Part shown: positions 21,722 to 31,780 of the stretch, piece after piece
How positions within the stretch are numbered: the first letter of the stretch is position 1
Layout: the number at the start of each line of letters is the position of its first letter
Origin: Phymatolithon calcareum
Taxonomy: Eukaryota; Rhodophyta; Florideophyceae; Hapalidiales
Assembly (NCBI GenBank): GCA_977006965.1
Contig: OZ345362.1
Span: 2,480,001-2,544,000 of the forward strand
Reading direction: 5' to 3'
DNA: 64,000 nt
Translations under genes and position numbers: made by a program
The notes under the pieces: model-generated
Told to the model about the DNA's origin: nothing
What the model saw: the letters and a program-made list of their open reading frames with translations, nothing else
Database searches by the model: none

Positions 21722-22797
21722 TAATTAGTGCCAGCTTGTGCCACACAAAAAAGTTGGCACTAATTATAGTCGCGCACTAAACAAAATTACGGAACTTTAT
21801 GATACTCCGCGCCTGCGCCACGAGCGGCAATGCCATCCTCGGGCCTCCGACCAGGACGTCGCCAAACTCCCCAGCCCGCTTCTGTATGTCGCGTTGCAAA
21901 GAGCCGCCCTCACGATTCTTCAAGTTGTCCCCCGCGATCGACCCCCCCCCAATGATTGCCCTCTAAGCCTATAAATCCCTGGCCCGTTTGAGCCATGGCA
22001 ACTCTCATGTGCGCCCCGGTGTTCTCATCCGATCTGGGACTTAGCTAAACTCCCCAGTGCGCCACTGCATGCCGCGTTGAAAAGACCCGCCCTGACGTTT
22101 CTTCGTTGTAGATGCACTCGACGTCGTACTCACGGAGTCTCTCACGCAGCTTGGCCATGTCCGCTGCGGCTTCTGCCACGGTCGCGCTCGCCGCCTGACC
22201 ATGAAGTGCAACGGAAATAATAGCGTGGCGCTTCAAAAAGTTGATGCATCAACCGACTGAAGCCGAGAAACCCTCCACGCGAGCGCGCTGCTACCACGAA
22301 AGGTCCTCAGCACGCAGTATTGCATCACGAACGAGGAGAGCGCGCGTAATGATTACGTCTTGGGTGATTGGCACCTTCATCGTGCGGGCAAACTCTAAGA
22401 AACGGTAGACTTTGTCGTCAACCTCAGAGAATTTGGCGGGCCTGATCATCTTTGATTGCAGAGATAGCGCGTTCCGTTTGGCCTCTGCGAGAAGTGCATC
22501 ACCTTCGCTCTTGAGTTTTGTTACAAAAACGCCGACAAACGCCAAAATTCTGCATAATTGTAACTAGATACTTCCTGTATTCAGCATTTTGCGTGCATCG
22601 AGATTTTGCTGCAGCGTGAGCCTCTTCCGCGTCTTCCCGGTGCCTGTCATGTTAGCCCGCGGCTCGTAGGCGGTGCATCCATTAGTTTCCTCGTGGATGG
22701 CGAAGTGATCCCGACCGCTCAATACTGTAAATACTCGTGCCATCGCGGGCGAGGTGGCACTAATCACCGTAGAGCACTATTCAATGTGGCACTATAT
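21722..22797 (-). mobile_element. pogo/Tigger-like DNA transposon, transposase truncated
   Basis: The minus strand encodes, in order, a Psq-type start (KTRKRLTLQQNLDARKMLNTG, near 22640-22570), a CENP-B-type helix-turn-helix (KFSEVDDKVYRFLEFAR, near 22440-22390), then FLKRHAIISVALHGQAAS and LREYDVECIYNEET (22230-22080), where the DDE domain should begin. The DDE domain is missing. Both ends carry TAGTGCCA/TGGCACTA repeats beside TA-rich target sequence. It separates the integrase zinc-binding part from the core of the host gypsy element. Confidence 0.72.
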
Positions 22798-22929
22798 AGC
22801 GACCCCCCCTGTAATACCGATGAAAGTGGGCGTGTGCTCCTATGCCGCTTTTCGATATGATGTAGTGAATGCACTTTTTCACGAACTCCTTGCAATCATT
22901 GACAATTGAGCCCCACCGAAACTTCTCTT
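22798..22929 (-). pseudogene. Integrase zinc-binding (H2C2) half, C-terminal side
   Basis: Encodes KFRWGSIVNDCKEFVKKC, the F-x-W and first-cysteine part of the HHCC domain; the second cysteine reads as tyrosine. Its other half is on the far side of the solo LTR at 22930-23186. Confidence 0.65.
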
Positions 22930-23186
22930 TGTAGACACGCAATGCTGTACGAGTGTAATGAGGGACACTTACGCTCTCAGGGATGACACAACGACCAATT
23001 GCGATTATTAGTCTAGTGTCAATTAGTGCTCCCCCTCTCTTTACAGGGTGTGCATTTCTAGCCTCTGCTCTATTTAAGCGACGATCCTGATCGCATCTTA
23101 GACTGGAGCATATTTTCATCGCATTGAGAGAGATAACCCCATTTCAGGATAAGTACAACCTTACCTTTTCACTCACAGTGATTACA
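22930..23186 (+). mobile_element. Solo LTR, 257 bp, inserted in the integrase zinc finger
   Basis: Plus strand begins TGTAGACACGC and ends GTGATTACA, like the 348-bp LTRs, and shares the TATTTAAGCG and GATCCTGATCGCATCTTAGA segments, but lacks about 90 bp in the middle. Flanks carry TCTT on both sides (22926-22929, 23187-23190), a 4-bp target duplication. It lies opposite to the host element. Confidence 0.8.
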
Positions 23187-23574
23187 TCTTTCAAAGAGCT
23201 GCTTGTTGAGTCGAAACCTCTGTGTCCACCAGCACTGCAATGTGCTATAGTCAGAAGTTTAAGCTGGAGTTCGATTGATTCGTCTCAGATCCAAACTTGT
23301 TTGCTTAGATAGTACATATCCCATTACTTCTTTTCCGCTTTTGCCGGCCTTGATTTTTCATGTTCTTTCTGTTCCGCGATGATCATTTGTGTTGTTGGCC
23401 ACAAGCTGAACCCAAGATGTCGTTTTCTATCGATGTGTCAGAAACCCTGTGACTCGTCTGTACCCGGACAGCCACCGTGACATAATATCGGGCGTAACGC
23501 TTCGCTCGCCTTCCACACGATCAATTTTGTACAAGAACGCTGACAAGTAAACGTCCAATTCTCCACACGCCAGG
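23187..23574 (-). pseudogene. Ty3/gypsy RNase H end and start of integrase zinc finger
   Basis: The stretch by 23187-23230 encodes GGHRGFDSTSSSLK, the H-x-G...T...L part of the HHCC domain. Further along, 23430-23560 encodes YLSAFLYKIDRVEGE and VTPDIMSRW, matching the connection after the RNase H domain (typically ...GEDNxxADLLSRW). Frames between are broken. Confidence 0.65.
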
Positions 23575-24560
23575 CCGACGAGGCGGAAAAACTGGCGACA
23601 GCGGGAAGGTTCATTGGGGAAAGGATTATGGAGCACCCGGCGGACATGGAAATATGGACGGATGGCAGCACTGCTGCAATACCGTAAGCAATTCTGCAGA
23701 GCGTAGTCGAAAACGAAAGAGTTTCTGTCCGATGGGACGAAGGATAGTACACCGCCAATATCTGGACGTTTTACGCCGCTCATCACAGAGGCCACTCAGC
23801 CGTCCGAAAGTTTGAATCTCGACATCGGAAACAACCGGACAGTCTGCTGATATACGAAGATGGGGACGAACACGCGTATCAGACGTCCCCCACTGACTCC
23901 CAGATGCGAGTCAACATCTGCGACGAGGACGGCGACACTCTCGATATGTACCGAAGCAGGTCGGGTCAGTGGAGCAGGTATCCTGATCTTACGCGGGGAC
24001 AACGTACAGAAGGAAACTGGCATGAGCACCGGATCGATCTGCGATTTGGGTTCTAAGCCACTGTGGGATTCGTGGGAACGAGAAAGTCGACAAGCTTGTT
24101 CGTTGACGTATTACAGAATCAGATCTCGTGACGCATCAAGGCGTACCTTGACCATGGAAGCCGCGCGGTCCATAATTAGACTGCGCAATTCGATGAAACC
24201 AAGAGGTGTACAGTTTCTACACCCAGAATTCCAGAGTATTCACAGACGCGCTGATTTCATCCTAAATCAAATTTCCGCAGAATGATGATCGCTGGTAGCA
24301 GCTTTTCACTGGAAGGACGATGGCTCAGTGGACTACGACCCCATGTGCAAGGCCTGTACAGGTGGAACCAAAGAGACTGTTCATCACTTAATTCTTCGCT
24401 GCAGTGGGCGTGCTTTATCAAGACGGCAGACTATTTGTAGAGTACGCCCTAAAACTGTAGAGGAATTATGTAGGTTAGGGACAAACCGCTTGAAGTATTC
24501 AAATTCGTGAACAATGAGGGATTCTTTGGCAACACTAGATATTAACTTTAGTTAATGTCT
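23575..24560 (+). pseudogene. LINE-II copy, older and internally deleted
   Basis: Plus strand encodes the LINE-II RNase H start (MEIWTDGS, 23646), the embedded Tudor-like module (ERVSVRWDEG, YTAN, LLIYEDGDEHAY; 23700-23880, two stops), GAGILILRG (about 23975, after a frameshift), then a deletion that removes the middle of RNase H, CGIRGNEKVDKL, the MEAARSII block and a zinc-knuckle-like end CKACTGGTKETVHHLILRC (24340-24400). It sits in the gypsy RNase H/integrase connection, in the opposite orientation. Boundaries are approximate and no clean target duplication survives. Confidence 0.8.
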
Positions 24561-25069
24561 TCTGCAATGACGGCCCATCTTTGAACTTTGCTGATCACAT
24601 GGCTGCCGATCGTCGGTACCATTGGAATAGGATGAAATGCAAATAGCAGGTTTCTATGATGAGTGTATAGGTGGATGTTTACTTCCCCTGCGAGCATGTG
24701 TTCGAGCTTCCGGAAACACTTCAAAATGGCATAAGCTCTCAAATGTGCTCCATCGTTCTTGTGCTCTCTTGAAAGATGAACTAAGAAATGCCAACGGCTC
24801 ATGCTTTTGCTGCATTATGTCCTTGGTCAGTTGACTCTCGTTACATTGCGTGACTACGGCAGCCCAATGTCAATCCGAAGCATCCGTGAATATACAGATC
24901 GCTTTGTCGTAGTCTCGGTGCGAGAGCTTTACCGCCTTTCCGAGAGTATATTACAACGACTTGAATGAATGTTCATGCTCTGATCCCCATCCGAGGCTGT
25001 CCAAGGAAAATTTTTAAATCTCTTTCTTCTTCGGAGACCCCTCTTTGTCGTAAGCAGTTTCCAGAATGC
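24561..25069 (-). pseudogene. Ty3/gypsy RNase H, C-terminal part
   Basis: The minus strand encodes IFTDASD (catalytic Asp region), WAAVVTQ, HEPLAFLSSSFKRAQERW and, in another frame, LEHMLAGEVNIHLYTHHRNLL and VQRWAVIA, the standard order of Ty3-type RNase H. Stops and shifts are frequent. The domain's start is at 26838-26984, on the far side of LINE-II. Confidence 0.78.
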
Positions 25070-25082
25070 TTCGTAGCGCTTC

Positions 25083-26824
25083 TTTCTTTCTTTCTTTCTT
25101 TATTGCAGATGACGTCAATTTTTAAGTTAACGCCTAAACTTGCTCTCGAGCAAGTTCTCTTCGTTCAAATATTGGATTATCGCTACGGGTTTCTCTCTGC
25201 ACAGATCTTCTATCGTTTTGCTCCGAACTCTGCCGATGAATTTCCGTCGACTAACAGCCCGATCCGAACAATGTAGGATCATATTTTCCACAGTTTCCTT
25301 CACAACATACGGGCATTTCTTGCACATTGGGTCGTGAGGAAGTGGCTCATTCTCGTTGTGTCCATGGTGAAAGCTGGCGACGATTGGACAGCAATTAGTT
25401 ATGAGCTGGTTGAGTATTACCTCAGCCCGTCTATGTGAGATGTGTAGGTCTTCCGGGAGTGTCGGGATGGTAACTGGTTTGCTTCTACAAGGCGGTTTGA
25501 TAATGGATCGTGCCGCTTCCATGGTGAGAGGTACCGCTTGATGTGATAGCAGGCTTGATTCCGAGATTCCCCGGCGCGCGAGCTCATCAGCAGCCTCATT
25601 TTTCGGGACTCCGCAGTGACTCGGTATCCAAATGCCTTCTATGTGAATCTCCTGTGCCATAATTTGTTCCATAAGATTCCATAGTTTCCGAACCATCTCT
25701 CCAAACACCCACGGCTGGCCGTTGAGTGCGTCTATGCAGCTCTTGCTGTCGGTGAACCATCGGATAGTGCTGCCGCGCGATATCGGTAGACTGGATGCTG
25801 CCTGAAATGCGTGTACGGCAGCAAAAGCTTCGGCGTCGAATGAGGAGCCAATGGCCCCAGCGGACAGCCCTTCTTCCAGTATCGCTTCTTCTCCGCGCAG
25901 CACCAAAACGCCCGCACCACCGACCTGCGGTGGGATTGTACGGTACATGTCGAGTGTGTCATCATCTTCATCGCATAGGATAACGCGCTGCTTCGAGGCC
26001 GTCGGGGTCGTTTCGTAGGCATGCTCGTCCCCGTCGTCGTAGACCAAGAGGACATCCGGCGGCTTGCCGTGTCGAGCTTCAAACCGTTTCGCTGCGTCGT
26101 GGTTCTGATGTTCGGTAGAGTTGAATTTCTTCAAGGTCGCGGTGTACCAACCTTCGTCCCATTTTACGGAGACACGTTCTCCGTGATTCAGATCCCAGAC
26201 ATGAGCTTGCGGTATTTCTCCCACACTTCCATCTGTCCATATTTCGATATCCGCTGTTCTCACTGCATTACGCTCCAAAATAAAGGCTTCTGTGGCTGCG
26301 CGCTTCTCCTCCGGTTCATCCTTCGCGGAAATAGGCGTTATGAAGGTAGTAAACCTGTTGCTTGAGCAATCCTTCCCGATTGGCGAGTGGAATCCCCTGC
26401 GTGGTAGAGCGAGGATCCCTTTCTCGGCCAGATAATAGGCGCTTGATTCCCGCCATGACCCTACGTTGCGTTTTGGTTTGAGCTCGCGTGAGTGGGTTGC
26501 ACGAGCCACTGGAGTCCCCGGTTCGAGTCGAAGTGCTTTCTCCATAACAAGAGTAGCATCCATCTCTCCGATGTCCCGCAGGCTTCGCATCCCTGTCAGT
26601 GCCCGAAGCTTGGCAACTGCCGTAGCTTTAAGGCAGCCGCTGGCCGCTCGCGCTGCGTCGTTTCGTGCGATTTCGACTTGTTTGATGTGTGAGTCGAAGC
26701 CATGTACGGCGTAAGATGATGCACCGTATAATACAACTGGCTCGCAATAGCTCTTTCGGAAAGCCTCCATGGTCGGTGTCTCGGCGCCCCAAGATGTCCC
26801 TCCCAGCGCTCGGATGAATCGAGT
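25083..26824 (-). mobile_element. LINE-II copy, 5'-truncated, 13-bp target duplication
   Basis: 1742 bp inserted in the gypsy RNase H. The minus-strand flanks are GAAGCGCTACGAA on both sides (25070-25082, 26825-26837). The 3' end is GCAATAAAGAAAGAAAG-like, an AAAG tail. Three further fragments with the same coding or tail sequence lie at 35575, 55615 and 62535. Only the part after the RT domain is present. Confidence 0.9.
25127..26824 (-). CDS. LINE-II ORF2 C-terminal part: RT-thumb region, RNase H with embedded Tudor-like module, zinc knuckle
   Basis: 565 codons open without a stop, lacking their natural start because the copy is truncated. In order: post-RT region (TPTMEAFRKSYCEPVVLYGA, from about 26775); RNase H with WTDGS (Asp at 26231-26233), DAEAFA (Glu at 25831), WFTDSKS (Asp at 25750) and NEAADELA (Asp at 25588), so all four catalytic acidic residues are present; and a C-terminal Cys/His knuckle (CKKC at about 25324, ETVEN...HC), where the expected His is Asn. 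About 100 residues are inserted between WTDGS and the next strand GGAGVLVL. They include VSVKWDEGWYTA and LLVYDDGDEHAYET (25991-26182), which resembles a Tudor/Agenet barrel. The full parent protein would also have endonuclease and RT domains; that is inferred. Confidence 0.82.
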   Translation of the reverse strand, partial: TRFIRALGGTSWGAETPTMEAFRKSYCEPVVLYGASSYAVHGFDSHIKQVEIARNDAARAASGCLKATAVAKLRALTGMRSLRDIGEMDATLVMEKALRLEPGTPVARATHSRELKPKRNVGSWRESSAYYLAEKGILALPRRGFHSPIGKDCSSNRFTTFITPISAKDEPEEKRAATEAFILERNAVRTADIEIWTDGSVGEIPQAHVWDLNHGERVSVKWDEGWYTATLKKFNSTEHQNHDAAKRFEARHGKPPDVLLVYDDGDEHAYETTPTASKQRVILCDEDDDTLDMYRTIPPQVGGAGVLVLRGEEAILEEGLSAGAIGSSFDAEAFAAVHAFQAASSLPISRGSTIRWFTDSKSCIDALNGQPWVFGEMVRKLWNLMEQIMAQEIHIEGIWIPSHCGVPKNEAADELARRGISESSLLSHQAVPLTMEAARSIIKPPCRSKPVTIPTLPEDLHISHRRAEVILNQLITNCCPIVASFHHGHNENEPLPHDPMCKKCPYVVKETVENMILHCSDRAVSRRKFIGRVRSKTIEDLCREKPVAIIQYLNEENLLESKFRR

Positions 26825-26837
26825 TTCGTAGCGCTTC

Positions 26838-27805
26838 ACTTCGATGTGCAAAATCAGGTATACTTGAAGACATCCACTGGACGCAATGAAAGTATTGGCA
26901 TAGCTCTGCTGCATATTCTGGCATATGCAGCTCCTTGAGACCACTGAGTCTCCGGGGATCACATTGTATCCCATGTTCATCCATCAGTCAGCCACACCAA
27001 CGTACTTGTTTGGTGAATAGCGCAGACTTCCTGGCGCTGATTTTGAGTTGTCTCTGCTCACAAATCTTGGGATATTCTTTTCTATGCATTTAAAAGACTT
27101 GTTTCTGTTTTTGCGTGAAACAGAAAATCGTCACTAAGCCTTCAAAAATTCTCGCAGGCTCACAAAGCACGGTTCACCTCGAGATTGAAAATTCGCTCTG
27201 CTGTTCGTCGCACTTTGTAATGTCCGTAAGGGCTTGAATATCCCAAATGGCGTCTGGAAACGGTGCCTCTTCTGACCTTCTTCGTCCAGGGGTAGTTGAC
27301 AGTACCCGCTGCAAAAGTCCATCGTAGCAAAGAACTTTCTCCCAGCGACATCCATCAGTTCTGCATCAATATTCGGCATTGGCCATGACACAGGTACAGT
27401 CCTTGGGTTTGCCGGGGTTAAATCCAACGTCATTAGATAATTTGCTGGTGATGCTTTGAGTACCAATAATGGTGCTGCGGCCCACGTGGAGTTTGAGTTA
27501 GGTGCAATAAACCCATACCCCTGTAGCTTGGACATATACTTGAACATGAAATCGCGTTGATCGGCTGTGTATCGCCTCTACTTGCATATAACTGGTGCGG
27601 TGCTGGGCTTCAATTCGACGTTCATCTGTTCGACCTTAGCAGGCGGGTCATTTCCAAGAGATAATCTGAAAAAATCTCGATACGTTTCTAGCATATCGCT
27701 TAACGTCTCCTGTCCAGATTTTGACAGCCCTTCTTTCGCTGCATTAGTCACCATTTTGGCCAGAGCTTCGTCCATCTCCTCCTTGGCATGGATACCCAAG
27801 TCCAA
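26838..27805 (-). pseudogene. Ty3/gypsy reverse transcriptase and start of RNase H
   Basis: Minus strand 27805-27578 encodes the lead-in to RT (ETLSDMLETYRDFF, VELKPSTAPV). 27547-27230 encodes LQGYGFIAPNSNSTWAAAPL, ANYLMTLDLTPAN, ATMDFCSGYCQLPLDEEG (motif A aspartate) and RFQTPFGIFKP. The YxDD segment is not readable. 27070-26840 encodes LKISARKSALF and DEHGIQCDPRR, then WMSSSIPDFAH, the RT to RNase H join. It is broken by frameshifts. Confidence 0.85.
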
Positions 27806-28836
27806 CTAGTCTTCAGCACTGTCAGATCCGTCATCGAAATCATAAGCGGCCTTGTCGGAATGATATCCTCCATCTGACATGATTCTCGCAATAGATCCTT
27901 CACGATGCGGCTTTTCTTCGATGAGATCATCAGCTGCGCAACAACTTAATATCGATCACATGCTACTTCAAGGACGCCTTTGTCTCCAGTCCAAGTGCTT
28001 CGAGTGTTGGTCGTCCAAATAGAGGCTCCTGAACCTCTTGATTGCAACTTGCCACACTAATTCTCGTATTGTGAGCGTTTTTGCATGGCGGATGAAGAGT
28101 TATGTTGTAACCTTCACCTCCTTATTGCAGGAGATATAGATAGGTTACTTCTCTGAATTGGTTGTGGCTGCAAATCCATATTTTTGTTCATTTTGGAACG
28201 TCTTTGTTTCAATTCGGGCCCCGATTTCGATTAACGTTGCATAAAGGTCCGGAGGCATCATATTGATATCTGAGCCCTTACCCGCATTCCCCCAAATCTT
28301 TCCTTGATGAGTGTGATATTTGTTGGATATGAGTCAATGTTTCGGCTCTAAAAGTACTTCGCGCCTTTCTTGTTCTTTTTCTTCTTCTTGTGTTTCTCCA
28401 GTAGCCGTTTCTTCTCGTCTTCCTCGCAATCTTCGCAATCGCTTAGAAATGGTTTTTTTCCTTCGACCTGACATGGGAGGATTAAGACATACTGAAATCC
28501 ATTTCCTTGGTTTCGTGCCAAATTGGGATCCAGATGTTTGCGTCTTCTGCCCTTTGAGAAAACTCAGCTTCCTTGCACAATAAATTGATATAGTCTCTGA
28601 GGTCCTCCTCGAATCCTTGCTGATATTTGAGGTGCCTTTCCATGACCTTCTTCAAACTTGTTGGGAAGCCTTATCCTTCATGAGGGCTATGGTTTGCTTC
28701 GGATTGTTTTGCTTGAAGTTCGGGTACCCAGCTTCTTCACTCTTGAGAAGAAATCTGTAGCAAACTCGAGAATCCTTGCCTCCGTTTGTACAACGTGCAT
28801 TGCACTCGAAGACTATGTAGCGGGATATTTGATGAT
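27806..28836 (-). pseudogene. Ty3/gypsy Gag end and protease region
   Basis: The minus strand encodes pieces of a basic linker (SGRRKKTISKRLRRLRGRR, near 28500-28430) and a protease-like GSDINMMPPDLYATL (28279-28230), in the position of the retroviral D-S/T-G active site though the first aspartate is not seen. Several stops separate the pieces. The order fits Gag-Pol of this element. Confidence 0.6.
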
Positions 28837-30850
28837 TTTGTTTTGAGAGCTCCAAAAGCCTCACCTTGGAGTATCGAGGCAGCTATTGCGATAATGACTA
28901 AGCTAAAGTCGTCTGGCTACTCAAAACGTTCTTGATTCGTAATTCCCTCTCAACAAGATCTCCTGTTAGTCTCTTGCACTCAAACTCAATTTCTGTGCTC
29001 ATCTTCGATGACGCTAGAGTACGTTGTAAGGCGACTAGTTACATCACTGCGGTAATCCCACAGTAGACACCCAATACTGATTTCCTCCAAAGGGGTGCTC
29101 GGGGATATTTGATGATTTTATTTTTGAGAGCTCCCAAAGCCTCACCTTGGAGTAACGGGGCAGCTCTTGCGTAATCTCTACGCTATAGTCATCTGGCTGC
29201 TCAAAACGTTCTTGATTCGTAATTCTCTCCCAACAAGAGCTCCTGTAAGTCTCTTGCACTCAAACTCAATTTCTGTACTCATCTTCGATGACGCTAGAGT
29301 ACGTTGTAAGGCGACTAGTTCGACCACCGCGGTAATCCCACAGTACGCACCCAACACTGATTTCCTCCAAAGGGGTGCTCGGTTGAATGTCAACCTTAGG
29401 CACCTTAAACGTGTTGTTCTTTCTCCTATGTAAAGGATCCCTGGTAGCTTGCCTTCAATAGGAATCTTCATTGACCTGCCTTCTTCTTCCTTTTCCCATA
29501 CCTTAATTGTTTCTTCTCTCCTCGTCTTCTTCGTGACAGATCCCTCCTGGGCTTTCTGAAGGGCTTGTCGCAAGTCTTCATACATCTTGAGATATTCAAT
29601 ATCCTTCATTGCTTCCTTTACGTCCTCATCTCTTCCAACGTACTCTTCTGTTTCTTCAAGGCGCTTTTTGTGCCTTACCAGGCTTAATGCAAACCTTTCT
29701 GCTTGATGACGTCTCCTCATCTTTGGTGGCCCCAGCCGGCACAGAACTCGCATTCGGTCCCGGCGGTGTTCGGCATACTTTCCGAAAACATTTTTGTAGA
29801 ACAAGCCCTCTGCCGACTCGATTGCCGAGAGCAATCGATTTGTCATTGGAGTAACGTGTAACGCATACTCCCATTTCGGGATAATTAGCGACTTAAAGAT
29901 CCTGATGCATGTCTCCGGTTTGAATCCTCGAACATTCACTCCAAGCTCCCGCAGCTTATGTATGCATCCTGCAGCATTTCGAACTCTTGCTATGGCCGTG
30001 TCATCCGTAACACCCTTGTTATTCATGCTTACCCCAAGATACGAGAGTCTCCAGGCTTGATATAGTTCTCGTCCTGCCAAGTAAAACGTGTGCTTCTGAA
30101 GTCCTTTGTACTTAAGAACTTCGCTTTTTCCTGGTTTTGTGTTCCATTTCATGCCATTTTCGCTTGCCCAACTGGTCGCTATATCAAGAAGTTTCTGCAT
30201 TCCTCGTCCTGTCTTCGCTTGAAGCTGGACATCATCTGCGAACAATTGCACAGGACTTTCTGAAACGTTCCTGTCTGTCTTGGAGACGGCTTCTGCGAAT
30301 GTGTCCATGAATATATTGTATAGGCATGGACTAAGCGGGGAACCTTGAGGTACTCCTCGGTCGATGATACACCACGTTTCTGTCTCGTCTCCAGCTGATG
30401 TGACCCACGATGGTTTTAACAGGTACGCAACCATCCTTGCTATCTCTTGGGGAAGTTTCTCCTTCAGCCTCTTCATGAGGATATCCCTGGGCACACTATC
30501 GTATGCTGCGGATAGGTCAAGAACTGCCATGAACGGATGGCCCTTTTTCATTGAACTTTTTGCCCGGAGTATAGCGAGATAAGTGCTTCTGTCTTTCCGA
30601 AAACCCAGCTGAACCTTATTGAAGCGATAGTTCTCGCGTATGTATGCATCTAGAGCTGAGTCGATGATTTTCCTGGCTTGACTTAAAAGAGATATGGGCC
30701 TGTAGTTTGCTGCTACATGAGCTGGGCCTTTCTTGTATAAGGGAATCAGAGTTGCTTGGCGCCATGCCCGAGGAAGACATAGGGGTGCTCTGTTGAATGT
30801 CAACCTTTGGCACCTTAAACCTGTTGTTCTTTCTCCTATGTAAAGGATCC
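28837..30850 (-). mobile_element. Older LINE-I 3' copy in Gag, itself interrupted
   Basis: A short 5'-truncated LINE-I (segments 30850-30781 and 29100-28837) that begins at the GILYIGERTT coding block and ends with the LINE-I 3' end (plus strand GATATTTGATGATTTTG). It lies in the gypsy Gag. It is split by a younger LINE-I at 29101-30780, and the repeated AGGGGTGCTC at both joins shows this. Confidence 0.78.
29101..30780 (-). mobile_element. Younger LINE-I copy nested in the older one, RT frame open
   Basis: Flanked by AGGGGTGCTC at 29091-29100 and 30781-30790 (10-bp target duplication). A continuous minus-strand frame runs from LPRAWRQATLIPLYKKG through YRPISLL, LDLSAAYDSVPRD (motif A), DRGVPQGSPLSP, QLFADDVQL (catalytic FADD), LSYLGVSMN and the C-terminal ECKRLTGALVGRE block to 29178. 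It is 5'-truncated within the RT lead-in, so endonuclease and ORF1 are absent. The 584-codon frame seen here is a fusion: its first 27 codons are Gag and the next ~25 belong to the older LINE-I. Confidence 0.85.
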
Positions 30851-30852
30851 CC

Positions 30853-31218
30853 TTCTTTATGATTTCCGGGTGTACTTGTTCCTCGTCATTCTTCTGCACC
30901 AAACCTTCAATAAAGTTTTGAATATCGTTCAATGTCAGAGCTCCAGCTGCTTTAGCTCTTGATATGCCATTGAACGTCCTAGGAAGAACATGGACTCGAG
31001 AAGGCTGCTGTGGATTGACACCTTGAAAGATGCCGCGGTCATCGACGGGACTTCCTTCTTCTTCTCGTTGACCTCATCTTCGTACCGCTTTCTCTCCTTC
31101 AAGAACTTCGTCACAACTCTTGGGTCGAGACTTCGTAATATCGGGTGGCTTACTGGTAAGAAAAGCGCACCGGTTGGTGGCCGATCTGTAGATTGCGCCG
31201 ACGAATAACTTCCACTTT
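30853..31218 (-). pseudogene. Ty3/gypsy Gag fragment
   Basis: The minus strand encodes DPRVVTKFLKERKRYEDEV, then SLLESMFFLGR and, after a stop at about 30935, DIQNFIEGLVQKNDEEQVHP. The layout (FLKxRxxYE, then a hydrophobic helix, then FIxxLV) resembles Gag of chromoviruses. Its first codons and ATG (33132-33134) lie on the far side of the LINE-I at 31219-33120; the gene starts about 85 bp after the LTR. Confidence 0.6.
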
Positions 31219-31401
31219 CTACTTGTTCTACAAGAATGTTTTCGGAAAATATGCCGAACACCGCCGGGGCCGAATGCGAATTCTGTGCCGACTGGGACCA
31301 CCAAAAATGAGGAGATGTCATCAAGCAGCAAGGTTTTCATTGATCCTGACAAGACTCAGAAAGCTTCTTGAAGTAACAGAAGAGTACCGTGGAAGTGATG
31401 A

Positions 31402-31780
31402 TGTGATCAAGAGAAAGTTCCGGGTTCGAACCTCGGGTGTGCCTGTTTATCGTGAAGAGTCCGACGCAGTTGTCTCCTACGGGTTTTTCCGTCGTCGACA
31501 CGGAGGGATTACAGTGCATCATACGTGTAAAGAAGACAAGGGAGCGGTAAAGAGTAGAGTCCAAATGATCTGGCCGTCCACGTGGACTCGCGGAACGTGG
31601 AACCACCACGCTTGCTCCGGGTGGAATCGAGTTGTCGAGCGGTAGGCAGAGAAGAAGGAGTGCTTTCCTAATTACCTCCCAGAAATAACGATCTGCCGTC
31701 ATCTAAGTAGAAGTTAATTAAGAATAATGCGCTGCTTTGCGAGCCCCACGAGGGGACAAAGCAAGTGACATGACATGACA
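31402..31780 (+). repeat. SINE-2 (tRNA-derived), 379 bp, with 12-bp target duplication
   Basis: Flanked by TGGAAGTGATGA (31390-31401 and 31781-31792), the host LINE-I sequence. The 5' end holds a T-arm and pol III B box (GGGTTCGAACC); the A box is missing in this copy. The body shares CGGAGGGATTACAGTGCATC and CGTGGAACCACC with copies at 58770 and 62681. The 3' end has GCGAGCCCCACGAGGGG and a short TGACA tail. Confidence 0.82.

Noticed and set aside
21722-21766. Inverted repeat TAATTAGTGCCA/TGGCACTAATTA counted as another fold-back palindrome
   Set aside because: The arms match the terminal repeats of the pogo-like transposon, so it is element end structure.
22781-23119. 112-codon minus frame resembling a whole integrase zinc finger
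   Set aside because: Part of its likeness comes from the antisense of the inserted solo LTR. Only the part left of 22929 is true integrase; the other half lies beyond 23186.
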